64,000 nucleotides of DNA from DATLGB01 sp963726825 (GTDB lineage: Bacteria; Actinomycetota; Thermoleophilia; Solirubrobacterales; Solirubrobacteraceae): assembly GCA_963726825.1 (NCBI GenBank), contig CAVSDT010000001.1, positions 124,001-188,000 of the forward strand. Direction: 5' to 3'. Of this stretch, positions 42,593 to 51,535 are shown one piece after another (the stretch's first letter is position 1; each line of letters starts with the position of its first letter). Under the pieces are notes generated by a model that searched no databases, was not told the origin of the DNA, and saw only the letters and a program-made list of their open reading frames with translations. The position numbers and the translations under genes were made by a program.

Positions 42593-43591
42593 GTGAGCCG
42601 CCCGATCCCCCTCTCGGTGCTCGACCTCGCGGTGGTCGGCCGCGATCGGGCCGTCGCCGACGCCCTCCACGCGTCCGTCACCCTCGCGCAGAAGGCCGAG
42701 GAGCTCGGCTTCGAGCGCGTCTGGTACGCCGAGCATCACAACATGTCCTCCATCGCCTCCTCGGCGACCGCCGTGCTGATCGCCCACGTCGCCGCGCACA
42801 CGGAGCGCATCCGGCTGGGCGCCGGCGGGATCATGCTGCCCAACCACTCGCCGCTCGTGATCGCCGAGCAGTTCGGCACGCTCGCCGAGCTGCATCCCGG
42901 CCGCATCGACCTCGGCCTCGGCCGGGCGCCCGGCTCGGACCAGAACACGATGCGCGCGCTGCGCCGCGACGCGTCGGCCTCCGACACGTTCCCCCAGGAC
43001 GTCATGGAGCTGCAGGGCTACCTCTCGGGCGAGACGCGCATCCCCCACGTGCACGCCGTGCCCGGCCGCGGCACCGACGTCCCGCTCTACATCCTCGGCT
43101 CGTCGCTCTTCGGCGCCCAGCTGGCCGCCGCCCTCGGCCTCCCCTACGCGTTCGCGTCGCACTTCGCGCCGCAGGCGCTCGAGCAGGCCGTCGCCGTCTA
43201 CCGCGAGCAGTTCCGGCCGTCCGCCCAGCTGGAGCAGCCCTACGTGATCACCGCGGTCAACGTGCTCGCCGCCGACACCGAGGAGGAGGCGCGCGCGCAG
43301 TTCGAGACGCGCCGGCGCGAGTTCGCCCGCGGGATCTTCAGCCGTCCGGGCCAGCGCCTCGACGACACGCAGCTCGAGGCGGTGCTGGCCTCACCGCAGG
43401 CCGCCCACGTCGACCAGATGCTGCGCTTCACCGCGATCGGCACGCCGGATGCCGTCGCCGCCTACCTCGAGGAGTTCCGCGCGCTCACCGACGCCGACGA
43501 GCTCATCACGGCCCACCAGGCCGACACGATCGAGGGTCGTGTGCACTCGCTCGAGCTGCTCGCCCAGGTCGCCGGGCTCGTCACCGCCTGA
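42593..43591 (+). CDS. Luciferase-like (LLM class) flavin-dependent oxidoreductase
   Basis: A 332-residue protein from a GTG at 42593. LSVLDLAVVGRD at the N-terminus, RVWYAEHHNM, IRLGAGGIMLPNHSP, VIAEQFGTLAELHPGRIDLG and GRAPGSDQNT place it in the MsnO8-type group of bacterial luciferase homologues. Such proteins use FMNH2 and oxygen on an unknown substrate. It is 30 bp after the STAS gene and convergent with ilvD, with only three bases between stops. Confidence 0.87.
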   Translation: MSRPIPLSVLDLAVVGRDRAVADALHASVTLAQKAEELGFERVWYAEHHNMSSIASSATAVLIAHVAAHTERIRLGAGGIMLPNHSPLVIAEQFGTLAELHPGRIDLGLGRAPGSDQNTMRALRRDASASDTFPQDVMELQGYLSGETRIPHVHAVPGRGTDVPLYILGSSLFGAQLAAALGLPYAFASHFAPQALEQAVAVYREQFRPSAQLEQPYVITAVNVLAADTEEEARAQFETRRREFARGIFSRPGQRLDDTQLEAVLASPQAAHVDQMLRFTAIGTPDAVAAYLEEFRALTDADELITAHQADTIEGRVHSLELLAQVAGLVTA

Positions 43592-43594
43592 GCC

Positions 43595-45280
43595 TCAGGC
43601 CCCGAGCGTCGCCCCCTCCGAGGCGGAGCCGACGAGCCGCGCGTAGCGACCGAGGACCCCGGTGCGCACGCGCGGCGGCGGGGGCGTGAAGGCCGCGAGG
43701 CGCCGCGCGATCTCGTCGTCGTCGACGTCGAGGCGCAGAAGGCCGGCGTCGACGTCGACCGTGATCGTCTCGCCCTCGCGGACGATCGCCACCGGGCCGC
43801 CGCGCGCGGCCTCCGGAGCGACGTGGCCGACCATCAGCCCGCGGGTGGCGCCGGAGAACCGGGCGTCGGTCACGAGCGTCACCGACTCGCCGAGGCCCGC
43901 ACCGACGACCGCGGCGGTGACGCTGAGCATCTCGCGCATCCCCGGGCCGCCGGCCGGCCCCTCGTGGCGGATGACGAGCACGTCCCCCGCCGCGACGCCG
44001 CCCGCCTCGATCGCGGCGATGCACGCCCCCTCGCTGTCGAAGACCCGCGCGGGACCGGTGTGGGCGCGACGCTCCGTGCCGGACACCTTCGCCACGGCGC
44101 CGTCGGGCGCGAGGTTCCCGCGCAGCCCGACCAGGCCGCTGACGGCCTTGAACGGCGTGGCCACGCGCGCGGTCACCCGCCCGTCGGGGTCCCGCGCGTC
44201 ACCGGCGCGCTCGGCGAGCGTGCCGCCCTCGACCGTCGGCTGGGCCCCGTCGACGAGGCCTGCGGCAACCAGCTCGCGGATCAGGACCGGGACGCCGCCG
44301 GCGGCGTCGAGGTCGGTCGCGACGTAGCGCCCGCCCGGACTGAGGTTCGCGATCACCGGCGCCGGCGCCGCAGCGGCGAACAGCTCGTCGAAGCGCAGTT
44401 CGACCCCGGCCTCCCGCGCGATCGCCAGCAGATGGAGGACGCCGTTGGTCGACCCGCCGCTGGCGGCGATCCCCGTCATCGCGTTCAGGAGCGCGGGCCG
44501 CGTGAGCAGGGCACGGGCGCGCGGGACGGTGCCACCCGCGGCGAGCTCGCCGCAGCGCTCGGCGTCGGTGCGCCGACGCTCGAGGTCGTCGGCCGGCGCC
44601 AGCGTCGTCCCCAGCGGGGTGACGCCGAGGAACTCCAGGGCGAGGCCCATCGTCGTGGCGGTGAAGTTCCCCGCGCACGCGCCGAGGCCCGGACATGCGT
44701 GGCGCTCGAGGTCGTCCAGGTCCTCCCGCGCCAGCTCGCCGCGGCGGGCGGCGCCCACGGCCTCCCACACCTCCTGGATCGTCGCGGGCTCCCCGCGCCA
44801 GTGGCCGGCGCGCATGGGCCCGCTGAACACGACCACCGCCGGCTTGTCGATCCGCGCCAGCGCCATCAGCGCACCCGGGACGGTCTTGTCGCAGCCGACG
44901 ATGCAGACGAGCGCATCGAAGTCGTGCGCGATGTCCATCAGCTCGATCGAGTCGGCGATGAGCTCGCGCGACACGAGCGACGCCCGCATGCCCGGTGTGC
45001 CCTGCGACTGGTTGTCGGACACCGCGATCGTGTTGAAGCCGAGGGGGACGCCGCCCGCGCGCTCGACACCCACCGCCACAGCGTCGGCGAGGTCGCGGTG
45101 ATTGAGGTTGCACGGCATCGTCGAGGTCCACATCGACGCGATTGCGACGATCGGTCCCCCGAGCCGATCGGGGTCGACGCCCATGGCGCGGAAGTGCGAC
45201 CGTGCGCCGGCGCGGCGCACCCCGTCGCGCAGCTCCGCCCGTGCCGCTCGCCGTTCGTCGGTCTGGTCGTCGTTCGCCAT
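43595..45280 (-). CDS. ilvD: Dihydroxy-acid dehydratase
   Basis: A 561-residue full-length enzyme. Cluster-ligand cysteines appear as Cys57 (TSTMPCN), Cys130 (IVGCDKT) and Cys202 (GLGACAGNFTA); the three together fit the 2Fe-2S type. ASGGSTNGVLHLLA and MREMLSVTAAVVG are further signatures. It converts 2,3-dihydroxy-isovalerate and its homologue to the 2-keto acids of valine and isoleucine synthesis. It is monocistronic here. Confidence 0.94.
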   Translation of the reverse strand: MANDDQTDERRAARAELRDGVRRAGARSHFRAMGVDPDRLGGPIVAIASMWTSTMPCNLNHRDLADAVAVGVERAGGVPLGFNTIAVSDNQSQGTPGMRASLVSRELIADSIELMDIAHDFDALVCIVGCDKTVPGALMALARIDKPAVVVFSGPMRAGHWRGEPATIQEVWEAVGAARRGELAREDLDDLERHACPGLGACAGNFTATTMGLALEFLGVTPLGTTLAPADDLERRRTDAERCGELAAGGTVPRARALLTRPALLNAMTGIAASGGSTNGVLHLLAIAREAGVELRFDELFAAAAPAPVIANLSPGGRYVATDLDAAGGVPVLIRELVAAGLVDGAQPTVEGGTLAERAGDARDPDGRVTARVATPFKAVSGLVGLRGNLAPDGAVAKVSGTERRAHTGPARVFDSEGACIAAIEAGGVAAGDVLVIRHEGPAGGPGMREMLSVTAAVVGAGLGESVTLVTDARFSGATRGLMVGHVAPEAARGGPVAIVREGETITVDVDAGLLRLDVDDDEIARRLAAFTPPPPRVRTGVLGRYARLVGSASEGATLGA

Positions 45281-45356
45281 GGCGCCGCATGGTGGCTCAT
45301 GCCGGCGCCTGGCGCTTTCCTGGGCGGTGCGCGAGGATGTCGGGCATGGGTGAGCC

Positions 45357-45941
45357 GTGGCGATGCTGATCTACTCCGTCGGCGTGTCGGTCGACGGCTT
45401 CATCGCCGACCGCGCGGGGTCGTTCGCGTGGTCGGCGCCAGACGAGGAGCAGTTCGGCGTCCACCTCGAGGAGGTCAGTGGGCTCGGCGCCTACTTGCTG
45501 GGCCGTCGGCTCTACGAGACCATGCTGGTGTGGGAGACGGACCCGTCGCTGCGCGAGACGGCGGCCGGCGCGGCGTTCGCGGACGTGTGGTGCGCGCTGC
45601 CGAAGGTCGTCTTCAGCCGCACCCTCGACGCCGTGCAGGGCAACGCGCGGCTGGCGCAGGCGTCGGTCGCCGAGGAGATCGCCACGGCGCTCGAGGCGGG
45701 GGCGGTCGTCTCGATCGGCGGCGCCGACCTCGCCGCGCAGGCCTTCGAGCTCGGCCTGATCGACGCCCTGCACCTGTTCCGCTACCCGGTGGTCGTGGGT
45801 GGCGGCACGCCCGTCCTCCCACCGGTCACCGCGGACGTCGCGCTGGAGCTGATCGAGACCCGCACGTTCGCCTCGCAGGTGGTGCTCGAGCGCTACGGGC
45901 GCGCGGGAGCCCCGGCGACGGCCGGCCGGCCGTCGCGGTAG
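45357..45941 (+). CDS. Dihydrofolate reductase-family protein (RibD C-terminal-like)
   Basis: A 194-residue protein. Start is GTG at 45357 or ATG at 45363. LIYSVGVSVDGFIADRAG, LLGRRLYETMLVW, VVFSRTLDAVQGNARL, VVSIGGADLAAQAFELGLID and YPVVVGGGTPVLP are the usual motifs of this NADPH-dependent reductase fold. It is not a housekeeping DHFR; the substrate is unknown. It is divergent from ilvD with 76 bp between. Confidence 0.85.
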   Translation: MAMLIYSVGVSVDGFIADRAGSFAWSAPDEEQFGVHLEEVSGLGAYLLGRRLYETMLVWETDPSLRETAAGAAFADVWCALPKVVFSRTLDAVQGNARLAQASVAEEIATALEAGAVVSIGGADLAAQAFELGLIDALHLFRYPVVVGGGTPVLPPVTADVALELIETRTFASQVVLERYGRAGAPATAGRPSR

Positions 45942-45972
45942 CTTCGCGCGAGGCGTTCGGCCGGCCGCGGGC

Positions 45973-46272
45973 TCAGCGCGAGCGCCAGACGGACTGGCGG
46001 CCCTTGGGGCCGACGCCGCCGCCGAGCACCACCAGCCAGACCGCTCTCGCCCGGGCATGGGCCTCGGCGGCGGTCAGCACGACCGCGGCGTCCGGACTGA
46101 CCGCGGCCGCCCCGTGGAGGTCGATCACCAAGGTCTCGGGGCGGCGCTCGATCGCCGCGCCGACGGCGTCGGCGAACACCCGCGCCACCACGTTCCCGGT
46201 GACGGTGAGCGTCTCGGTCGTGCCGGTGACGGTGGACATCACCTCAGAGTGGCTGCTTGATGGTTGCTGCAT
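45973..46272 (-). CDS. STAS-like protein, degenerate
   Basis: About 99 residues from the ATG at 46272, which has AGGA eight bases upstream. LTVTGNVVARVFADAV and LVIDLHGAAAVSPDAAVVL follow the STAS strand-helix pattern, with Ser-Pro where the Asp-Ser pair would be. The C-terminus is WLVVLGGGVGPKGRQSVWRSR. This is a weak match and is probably a diverged antagonist-like protein. A longer frame upstream is open but lacks character. Confidence 0.6.
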   Translation of the reverse strand: MQQPSSSHSEVMSTVTGTTETLTVTGNVVARVFADAVGAAIERRPETLVIDLHGAAAVSPDAAVVLTAAEAHARARAVWLVVLGGGVGPKGRQSVWRSR

Positions 46273-46471
46273 CGCGCACGTCCTGGCGAAGGGAACACGC
46301 GAGCGGGCAGCGCGACCCCGTGAGGAGGCCGCGGAGCGCGCTCCGCTATCGGGAGCCCCGATCCCAGCGGAACCGCAGGCCCTGCCGGCACCATATCGAG
46401 GCAATCGTCACATGACGAGTGCGGTCGTCATGCCCCGAACCGAGTTCGGGGCCATGCCGACGGGTGAGGCG

Positions 46472-46675
46472 CTAGAGCGCCTGGACGTTGGCGGCAGCGG
46501 GGCCCTTCTGGCCCTGCTCCGGGTCATAGCTGACCTTCGCGCCCTCGGCCAGGGACTTGAAGCCATCGCCCTGGATCGAGCTGTGATGGACGAACAGGTC
46601 CTTGCCCTGGTCGTCCGGGGTGATGAACCCGAAGCCCTTCTCGTCGTTGAACCACTTCACGGTTCCAGTCGCCAT
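46472..46675 (-). CDS. cspA: Cold-shock protein
   Basis: A 67-residue CspA-type protein: GTVKWFNDEKGFGFITPDD carries RNP1 (KGFGFI) and KDLFVHHSSI carries RNP2. It binds single-stranded nucleic acid and melts RNA structure. AAGGGA is eight bases before the ATG at 46675. About 175 bp separate it from the divergent oxidase gene, leaving room for the long leader usual in csp genes, although I cannot identify a thermosensor. Confidence 0.93.
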   Translation of the reverse strand: MATGTVKWFNDEKGFGFITPDDQGKDLFVHHSSIQGDGFKSLAEGAKVSYDPEQGQKGPAAANVQAL

Positions 46676-46855
46676 GGTGAGCGTCCCTTCGAATACGTGC
46701 AACGAAGAAGCGGAGGGTGCTGGAGGCAACAACTGCGAAGACGCTGGCACTGCGGTTTCAGCCAGGCGATCGCCCGACTCGTCACACCGAGGTTAGCCGT
46801 CGCCGATCGTCCTTGGTCGTTCAGGCGATCAGCACGCGGCTACGGTCCGGCGGTG

Positions 46856-48133
46856 GTGCCCCCTGGAGAAGACGCAGCGGCAGCGCGAGACGCCGCGGTC
46901 GCGACCGCGCCGGCGCAGGCCGCGGCCGGCGGTTGCGACCTCGCCATCGTGGGTGGCGGCATCCTGGGCCTGGCCACGGCTCGCGCGCTCGCCAGGTCCC
47001 ATCCGCGTCTGCGGATCGTGGTGCTCGAGCGCGAGCTGGAGCTCGCCGCACATCAGACGAGCCACAACAGCGGCGTCATCCACGCCGGCATCTACTACGA
47101 GCCCGGCTCGCTGAAGGCGCGGCTCTGCGTCAACGGCGCGAAGGCGATGTTCGCGTTCTGCGCGGAGCACGACATCCCGGTGCAGCGGTGCGGGAAGCTC
47201 ATCGTCGCCGCCCACCGCGACGAGCTCGATCGCCTCGGCGCGCTCGAGGCCAGGGGACGGGCGAACGGCGTCGCCGGTCTGCGCCGGCTGAGCGCCGGTC
47301 AGATCGCCGAGGTGGAACCGCACTGCGTCGGCGTCGGGGCCCTGCATTCGCCGGCCACCGGCATCGTCGACTTCGCCGAGGTCGCGCGCCACCTGGCGCG
47401 CGACGCCCGCGCGGCGGGCGTCGCGATCCTGACCGGCCACGAGGTCACAGACGTCGCCCCCCGGGGCGGCGGGTTCCGGCTGGCGCACGCCCAGGGCGTG
47501 CTCGAGACGCGGCACGCGATCTTCTGCGCCGGCGCGTGGGCCGACCGGCTCGCCGTCCGCGCCGGCGCGCCCGAGGACCCGCGGATCGTGCCGTTCCGCG
47601 GCCAGTACCTGCAGCTGCGGACGCAGGCGCGGCCGCTCGTGCGGGGGATGATCTACCCCGTCCCCGATCCCCGCCTGCCGTTCCTCGGGGTGCATCTGAC
47701 CCGCCAGATCGACGGCGGGGTCGTCCTCGGGCCCACGGCGTTGCTGTCGGGCAGCCGGTCGGTCGGGCGCGTGACCCGGGTCGTGCCGCGGGACGTGCGC
47801 GACAGCCTCGGCTGGCCCGGGACGTGGAGGATGGGACGGCGGTTCTGGCGCGCCGGGCTGACGGAGCTGCGCCTCGCAGCGAGCCGGCGCGCGTACGTGG
47901 CGGCCTGCGCGCGATACGTGCCGGCGCTCACCGCGGCCGACGTGGAGGACGGCTTCGCGGGCGTCCGCGCGCAGGCCATCGACCGGGCGGGGGGACTCGT
48001 CGATGACTTCGTGTTCTCCGAGCTGGACGGACTGCTGCACGTGCGCAACGCGCCGTCCCCCGCGGCGACCTCCGCACTGGCGATCGGCGCCTCGATCGCG
48101 GCGCGGGCGTCCTCGGCCTTCTCGCTCGCCTGA
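46856..48133 (+). CDS. lhgO: L-2-hydroxyglutarate oxidase (LhgO-like)
   Basis: About 425 residues from a GTG (46856 or 46853). The FAD motif DLAIVGGGILGLATARALA is followed by HQTSHNSGVIHAGIYYEPGS, the signature of L-2-hydroxyglutarate oxidases/dehydrogenases. RCGKLIVA, SPATGIVDF and FRGQYLQL follow, and GVRAQAIDRAGGLVDDFVF near the end. It oxidises L-2-hydroxyglutarate to 2-oxoglutarate. The same frame runs open far upstream across other genes, but this is an artefact of high GC. Confidence 0.9.
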   Translation: MPPGEDAAAARDAAVATAPAQAAAGGCDLAIVGGGILGLATARALARSHPRLRIVVLERELELAAHQTSHNSGVIHAGIYYEPGSLKARLCVNGAKAMFAFCAEHDIPVQRCGKLIVAAHRDELDRLGALEARGRANGVAGLRRLSAGQIAEVEPHCVGVGALHSPATGIVDFAEVARHLARDARAAGVAILTGHEVTDVAPRGGGFRLAHAQGVLETRHAIFCAGAWADRLAVRAGAPEDPRIVPFRGQYLQLRTQARPLVRGMIYPVPDPRLPFLGVHLTRQIDGGVVLGPTALLSGSRSVGRVTRVVPRDVRDSLGWPGTWRMGRRFWRAGLTELRLAASRRAYVAACARYVPALTAADVEDGFAGVRAQAIDRAGGLVDDFVFSELDGLLHVRNAPSPAATSALAIGASIAARASSAFSLA

Positions 48134-48155
48134 ACGTCAGGCCGCCCTCCGCGGT

Positions 48156-49049
48156 TCAGGCATCTCGATCCGGCAGGCCGAGGATGTGGCGCGCGATCGT
48201 CTCCCCGCGGTCCTCCTGCAGGAAGTGCGCCGCGCCCTCGATGGTGGTCTGCGTCTCGACGGTCGGCAGGAGCTGCACGAACGACTCGCCGGCGCGGGGG
48301 TGGGGGAACACCGGATCGCCGTCGGAGAAGGCCACGAGCGCCGGTCGGTCCCAGCCGCGCAGCCACTCGGCCACGGCACGCATCTCAACGGCCCCGGGGG
48401 CATCCTGGTCGAGCGGCACGAGCAGGGGGAACATCGCCGCTCCTGCCTTGGACTCGGGCTCGGGGAAGGGCGCGTCGTAGGCGGCGACCACGTCGTCGGC
48501 GAGCTCGGTGGCGGTGCCGCCCTGCACGATGCGGCCGACGGGCAGGTCGGTGCCGACCCGCTCGGCGAACGCGCGCCAGTCCAGGAAGCCCTTCGACACG
48601 CGACCGGTGAAGAGCCCGGTGTTGAGGATCACGAGCGCGCCGACGCGATCCGCGTGCTCCATCGCCCATCGCAGGCCGATCGGTCCGCCCCAGTCCTGCA
48701 CGACCACGGTCACGTCGCGCTGGAGGCCGGGGATCGCGTCCAGCAGCCCGGAGACCTGCTCGACGTGCCGATCGTAGGTGTACCAGCCCGGATCGGTCGG
48801 CTTGTCGGAGCGACCGAAGCCGGCCAGATCGGGGCACACGACGCGCCGGCCGCCGCGCACCAGCGGCCCGATCATGTGCCGGTACAGGTACGCCCAGGTC
48901 GGCTCGCCGTGGAAGCAGACGACGGGGCGGCCTTGCCCCTCGTCGAGGTAGTGCATGCGCAGCCCGTCCACCTGCGCGTAGTGCGGCTCGAAGTCGTAGC
49001 CGGGGAGCCCCTCGAAGCGCGAATCAGGGGTGCGGAACACGTCGGTCAT
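48156..49049 (-). CDS. dhmA: Haloalkane dehalogenase
   Basis: A 297-residue alpha/beta hydrolase. CFHGEPTWAYLYRH, the nucleophile elbow VVQDWGGPIGLR with Asp119 and halide-binding Trp120, AGFGRSDKP, and GAAHFLQED with the catalytic His are the dehalogenase set; an Asp nucleophile instead of Ser separates it from esterases. It hydrolyses carbon-halogen bonds to alcohol and halide. It is convergent with lhgO. An epoxide-hydrolase activity is a minor alternative. Confidence 0.85.
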   Translation of the reverse strand: MTDVFRTPDSRFEGLPGYDFEPHYAQVDGLRMHYLDEGQGRPVVCFHGEPTWAYLYRHMIGPLVRGGRRVVCPDLAGFGRSDKPTDPGWYTYDRHVEQVSGLLDAIPGLQRDVTVVVQDWGGPIGLRWAMEHADRVGALVILNTGLFTGRVSKGFLDWRAFAERVGTDLPVGRIVQGGTATELADDVVAAYDAPFPEPESKAGAAMFPLLVPLDQDAPGAVEMRAVAEWLRGWDRPALVAFSDGDPVFPHPRAGESFVQLLPTVETQTTIEGAAHFLQEDRGETIARHILGLPDRDA

Positions 49050-49112
49050 GCGTGAGACGAAACAGCATCCGCGGCATCGGCGTCTGTGGACGCGCCCGCC
49101 GGCGTCGCGCGA

Positions 49113-49637
49113 TCACCGCGTGGCGTAGCGATCGATGTCGGCGTCCAACGTCTCTTGCGTCGGGTAGGCGCCCAGCATGACGTGCGTGACCTCGCCGTCG
49201 GCGTCGTAGAACGCCGTGGTGGGGAACGCGCGCCCGCCGCCGAAGGTCATCGAGGCCTTGCCGTCGGGGTCCTCGATGTGGCGGTACGGCGTCGGGTACT
49301 GACGCAGGAAGGCGTTGGCCTTGGCGGTCCGGTCGCCGGCGTTGAGACCGAGGAACGCCACCCGCCCCCGACGCTCGGTCGCCGCGGTCTGGAAGAAGGG
49401 GAACTCGGACCTGCACGGCCCACACCACGACGCCCACTGGTTGACGACCACCGGCGTCCCGCGCAGCTTCGCCAGTCGCCGTTGAAAGGCCGCCTTGCCC
49501 CCGGGCGTGACGGTGCTGACCACCGGCTGGGACTTCGACGGGGTCGCGTCCGGAGCGATCGCGGACGGGGGCGGATCGGCGCCGCAACCCGCCAGGGCCA
49601 CGACGGCGACGGCAAGCCCACAGGCGACGGTCCGCAT
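49113..49637 (-). CDS. TlpA/ResA-like thioredoxin-fold lipoprotein
   Basis: A 174-residue protein with a lipoprotein signal (VVALAGC lipobox, Cys near 18). The thioredoxin fold starts at about 50: VVVNQWASWCGPCRSEFPFF with the redox CGPC, then FLGLNAGDRTAKANAFL, and FPTTAFYDADG with the cis-Pro before the Thr pair. It probably reduces disulfides in exported proteins or cytochrome c apoproteins. No cytochrome genes are adjacent. Confidence 0.87.
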   Translation of the reverse strand: MRTVACGLAVAVVALAGCGADPPPSAIAPDATPSKSQPVVSTVTPGGKAAFQRRLAKLRGTPVVVNQWASWCGPCRSEFPFFQTAATERRGRVAFLGLNAGDRTAKANAFLRQYPTPYRHIEDPDGKASMTFGGGRAFPTTAFYDADGEVTHVMLGAYPTQETLDADIDRYATR

Positions 49638-49732
49638 CAGGTCAACCTAGTCCGGCCGTCGCTCGGGCCAGCCCGGGCGACGGCGCCGCAGACGCCGTCC
49701 GGATGCTGTGCGCGAGAGGACGTCGTTGCTGC

Positions 49733-49957
49733 TCACGTGCGGCGGGCGAGAAGGCGTGCGCGGACCCGGTGCAGCCTGGGCATGAGTCCGTAGATGACGA
49801 TCGGCACGGCGATCGTCGCGAGCACGAGCGTCCGCAGCACCGTCGGCATCGGGCGAAGCCACTCGCCGAAGGCCAGGTTGATCGCCGTCAGCGTGGGGAA
49901 CACGGCGATCCAGATCATCAGCGCGAGCTGATGCCTGGTGGGCGGTGGGGTGGTCAC
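49733..49957 (-). CDS. Small two-helix membrane protein coupled to a flavoprotein
   Basis: A 74-residue protein from a GTG at 49957, overlapping the flavoprotein stop as GTGA. Two hydrophobic segments (LALMIWIAVFPTLTAINLAF and VLRTLVLATIAVPIVIYGL) end in a basic tail. It resembles the membrane tail often fused to antibiotic-biosynthesis-monooxygenase-like domains. Function unknown; it probably works with the upstream flavoprotein. Confidence 0.65.
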   Translation of the reverse strand: MTTPPPTRHQLALMIWIAVFPTLTAINLAFGEWLRPMPTVLRTLVLATIAVPIVIYGLMPRLHRVRARLLARRT

Positions 49958-50850
49958 GCGATCTCCCTCTCGAGGTCCTCGACGACGAGGTCGGCATTGA
50001 TCGCGATGGCGGCGGCGGAACCTTCTCCGGCGGCGGTGACCACCTGGGCGCGGGGGTTGGCGGCGTTGCCGGCGATCCAGACATGGGGGACGCTGGTCCG
50101 TCCGGTGGGGTCGGCGATCGGGAACCCGAGCTCGTCGACGTCGCAGCCGAGCGCGTCGAGGAGGCCGTCGCCATGGGGCCGGAGGACGGGTTGCATGAAG
50201 ACGGCGTCTCGAGCGATCACGCGGCCGTCCTCGAGCTCGACGCCGTCGAGGCGGTCGTCGGCGATGACCAGACGGGTGATCCGGTCCGAGACCACGTCGA
50301 TGCCTCGGCCTCGGAGTGCCGCAGCCTGCTCGTCCGTGGGGGGCTGATCGTCGGCGAAGTAGATGACGTCGCCCGACCACTGGCGCAGGAGGTGGGCGTA
50401 CCCGGGCGAGCCGATGACGCCGATAGGCGCGTCCTGGACCTCCCAACCGTGGCAGTACGGGCAGTGCAGGAAGTCACGCCCCCAGCGTTCGCGGACGCCG
50501 GGGATGTCGGGCAGCTGGTCGGCCGCACCCGTGGCGATGAGCACGGTGCGCGCCTGGATCGCCGCGCCCCCGGCACGACGGATCACGAACCCGAGATCGA
50601 TGGCGGTGACGCGGTCCTCGACGACGTCGACGCCGTAGCCGATCACCTCCTCGCGACCGCGGGCGAGGAGCTCATCGGGTGCCATCCCGTCTCGGGAGAT
50701 GAACCCCTGCAGGTGCGTGGCGGCGGCGTTGCGTGGGGTGCCGGCGTCGATGACGGCGACCTTGCGCCGGGCTCGGCCGAGCACGAGAGCGGCGCTGAGG
50801 CCGGCGGCGCCGCCGCCGATCACCGCCACGTCGTAGGTGTCTGTGGTCAT
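49954..50850 (-). CDS. Thioredoxin reductase-like FAD-dependent oxidoreductase
   Basis: A 298-residue protein from the ATG at 50850. DVAVIGGGAAGLSAALVLGR binds FAD, CPYCHGWE carries the redox CxxC of the thioredoxin-reductase group, and VIGSPGYAHLLRQWS replaces the usual NADPH Gly-rich motif, which is weakened. WIAGNAANPRAQVVTAAGEGS is the second FAD site. Such proteins with atypical NADPH loops include ferredoxin- or deazaflavin-linked reductases. It is divergent from the XRE regulator, likely its controller. Confidence 0.83.
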   Translation of the reverse strand: MTTDTYDVAVIGGGAAGLSAALVLGRARRKVAVIDAGTPRNAAATHLQGFISRDGMAPDELLARGREEVIGYGVDVVEDRVTAIDLGFVIRRAGGAAIQARTVLIATGAADQLPDIPGVRERWGRDFLHCPYCHGWEVQDAPIGVIGSPGYAHLLRQWSGDVIYFADDQPPTDEQAAALRGRGIDVVSDRITRLVIADDRLDGVELEDGRVIARDAVFMQPVLRPHGDGLLDALGCDVDELGFPIADPTGRTSVPHVWIAGNAANPRAQVVTAAGEGSAAAIAINADLVVEDLEREIA

Positions 50851-50881
50851 GCGATCGATGGTGCGGGCGCGGCTCCCGGCG

Positions 50882-50897
50882 GGCAAGCGTCGTTGCC
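50882..50897. promoter_or_regulatory. Inverted repeat GGCAA-N6-TTGCC, candidate XRE operator 1
   Basis: GGCAAGCGTCGTTGCC lies in the 74-bp divergent region between the flavoprotein and XRE genes, 27 bp upstream of the XRE start. A second copy of the same dyad precedes the DUF4386 gene. Shared spacing and the common CGTTGCCAG half make it a plausible operator of the XRE-cupin protein. Confidence 0.55.
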
Positions 50898-50924
50898 AGT
50901 TCCGGGAATCGCGAATAGCTTCCG

Positions 50925-51524
50925 ATGCCAGTGGAGGGATCGGACGCCATCTCGGACGTGCTCGCGGAGGTCGGGCCACGCCTGAGACGGCTTCGGGAAC
51001 GTCGTGAGGTCACCCTCACCGCGCTGGCGGCGGAGACGGGGATCTCGAAGAGCACCCTCTCGCGGCTGGAGGGCGGCCAGCGCAAGGCCAGCCTCGAGCT
51101 GCTGCTGCCGATCGCGGAGGCCTTCCAGGTCCCGCTCGACGAGCTCGTCGGAGCACCCGAGGTCGGCGACCCGCGCGTGCGGTTCAAGGCCAAGAAGCGC
51201 AACGGTCGCATCGTCTTCCCGCTCACCCAGGCATCGAGCAGCCTCGCGGTGTGGAAGGTGGTGATCTCCCCTGAGAAGGAGCGGCACCTGCGCGTGCACG
51301 ACGGCTTCGAGTGGCTCTACGTGCTGTCCGGGCGGATGCGTCTCGTCCTCGGAGAGCACGACGTCGTCCTGGCTCCCGGGGAGGTCGCGGAGTTCGACAC
51401 GAGCACCCCGCACTGGTTCGGGCCTGCGACCCGTGAGCCGGTGGAGATCCTCAGCGTCCACGGCGTGCACGGCCAGCGGATGCAGGTGCGGGCCTCCATG
51501 GGCCCCGAGTCCGCCCCGCGTTGA
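50925..51524 (+). CDS. XRE-family regulator with C-terminal cupin
   Basis: A 199-residue protein. The N-terminal HTH at about 15-75 reads LRRLRERREVTLTALAAETG, then ISKSTLSRLEGGQRKASLEL. The cupin at about 115-190 reads HDGFEWLYVLSGRMRLVL and APGEVAEFDTSTPHWFG, which would bind a small molecule or metal. It is a ligand-sensing repressor or activator. It lies divergent to a flavoprotein and upstream of DUF4386, and both flanks carry the same inverted repeat. Confidence 0.87.
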   Translation: MPVEGSDAISDVLAEVGPRLRRLRERREVTLTALAAETGISKSTLSRLEGGQRKASLELLLPIAEAFQVPLDELVGAPEVGDPRVRFKAKKRNGRIVFPLTQASSSLAVWKVVISPEKERHLRVHDGFEWLYVLSGRMRLVLGEHDVVLAPGEVAEFDTSTPHWFGPATREPVEILSVHGVHGQRMQVRASMGPESAPR

Positions 51525-51535
51525 TTCCCTGAAAC

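Noticed and set aside
43823..46850. Very long open frame on the + strand running into the L-2-hydroxyglutarate oxidase gene
   Set aside because: The upstream part is antisense to ilvD and other genes and has low-complexity Arg/Asp/Gly content. High GC keeps stop codons rare; the oxidase begins at about 46853.
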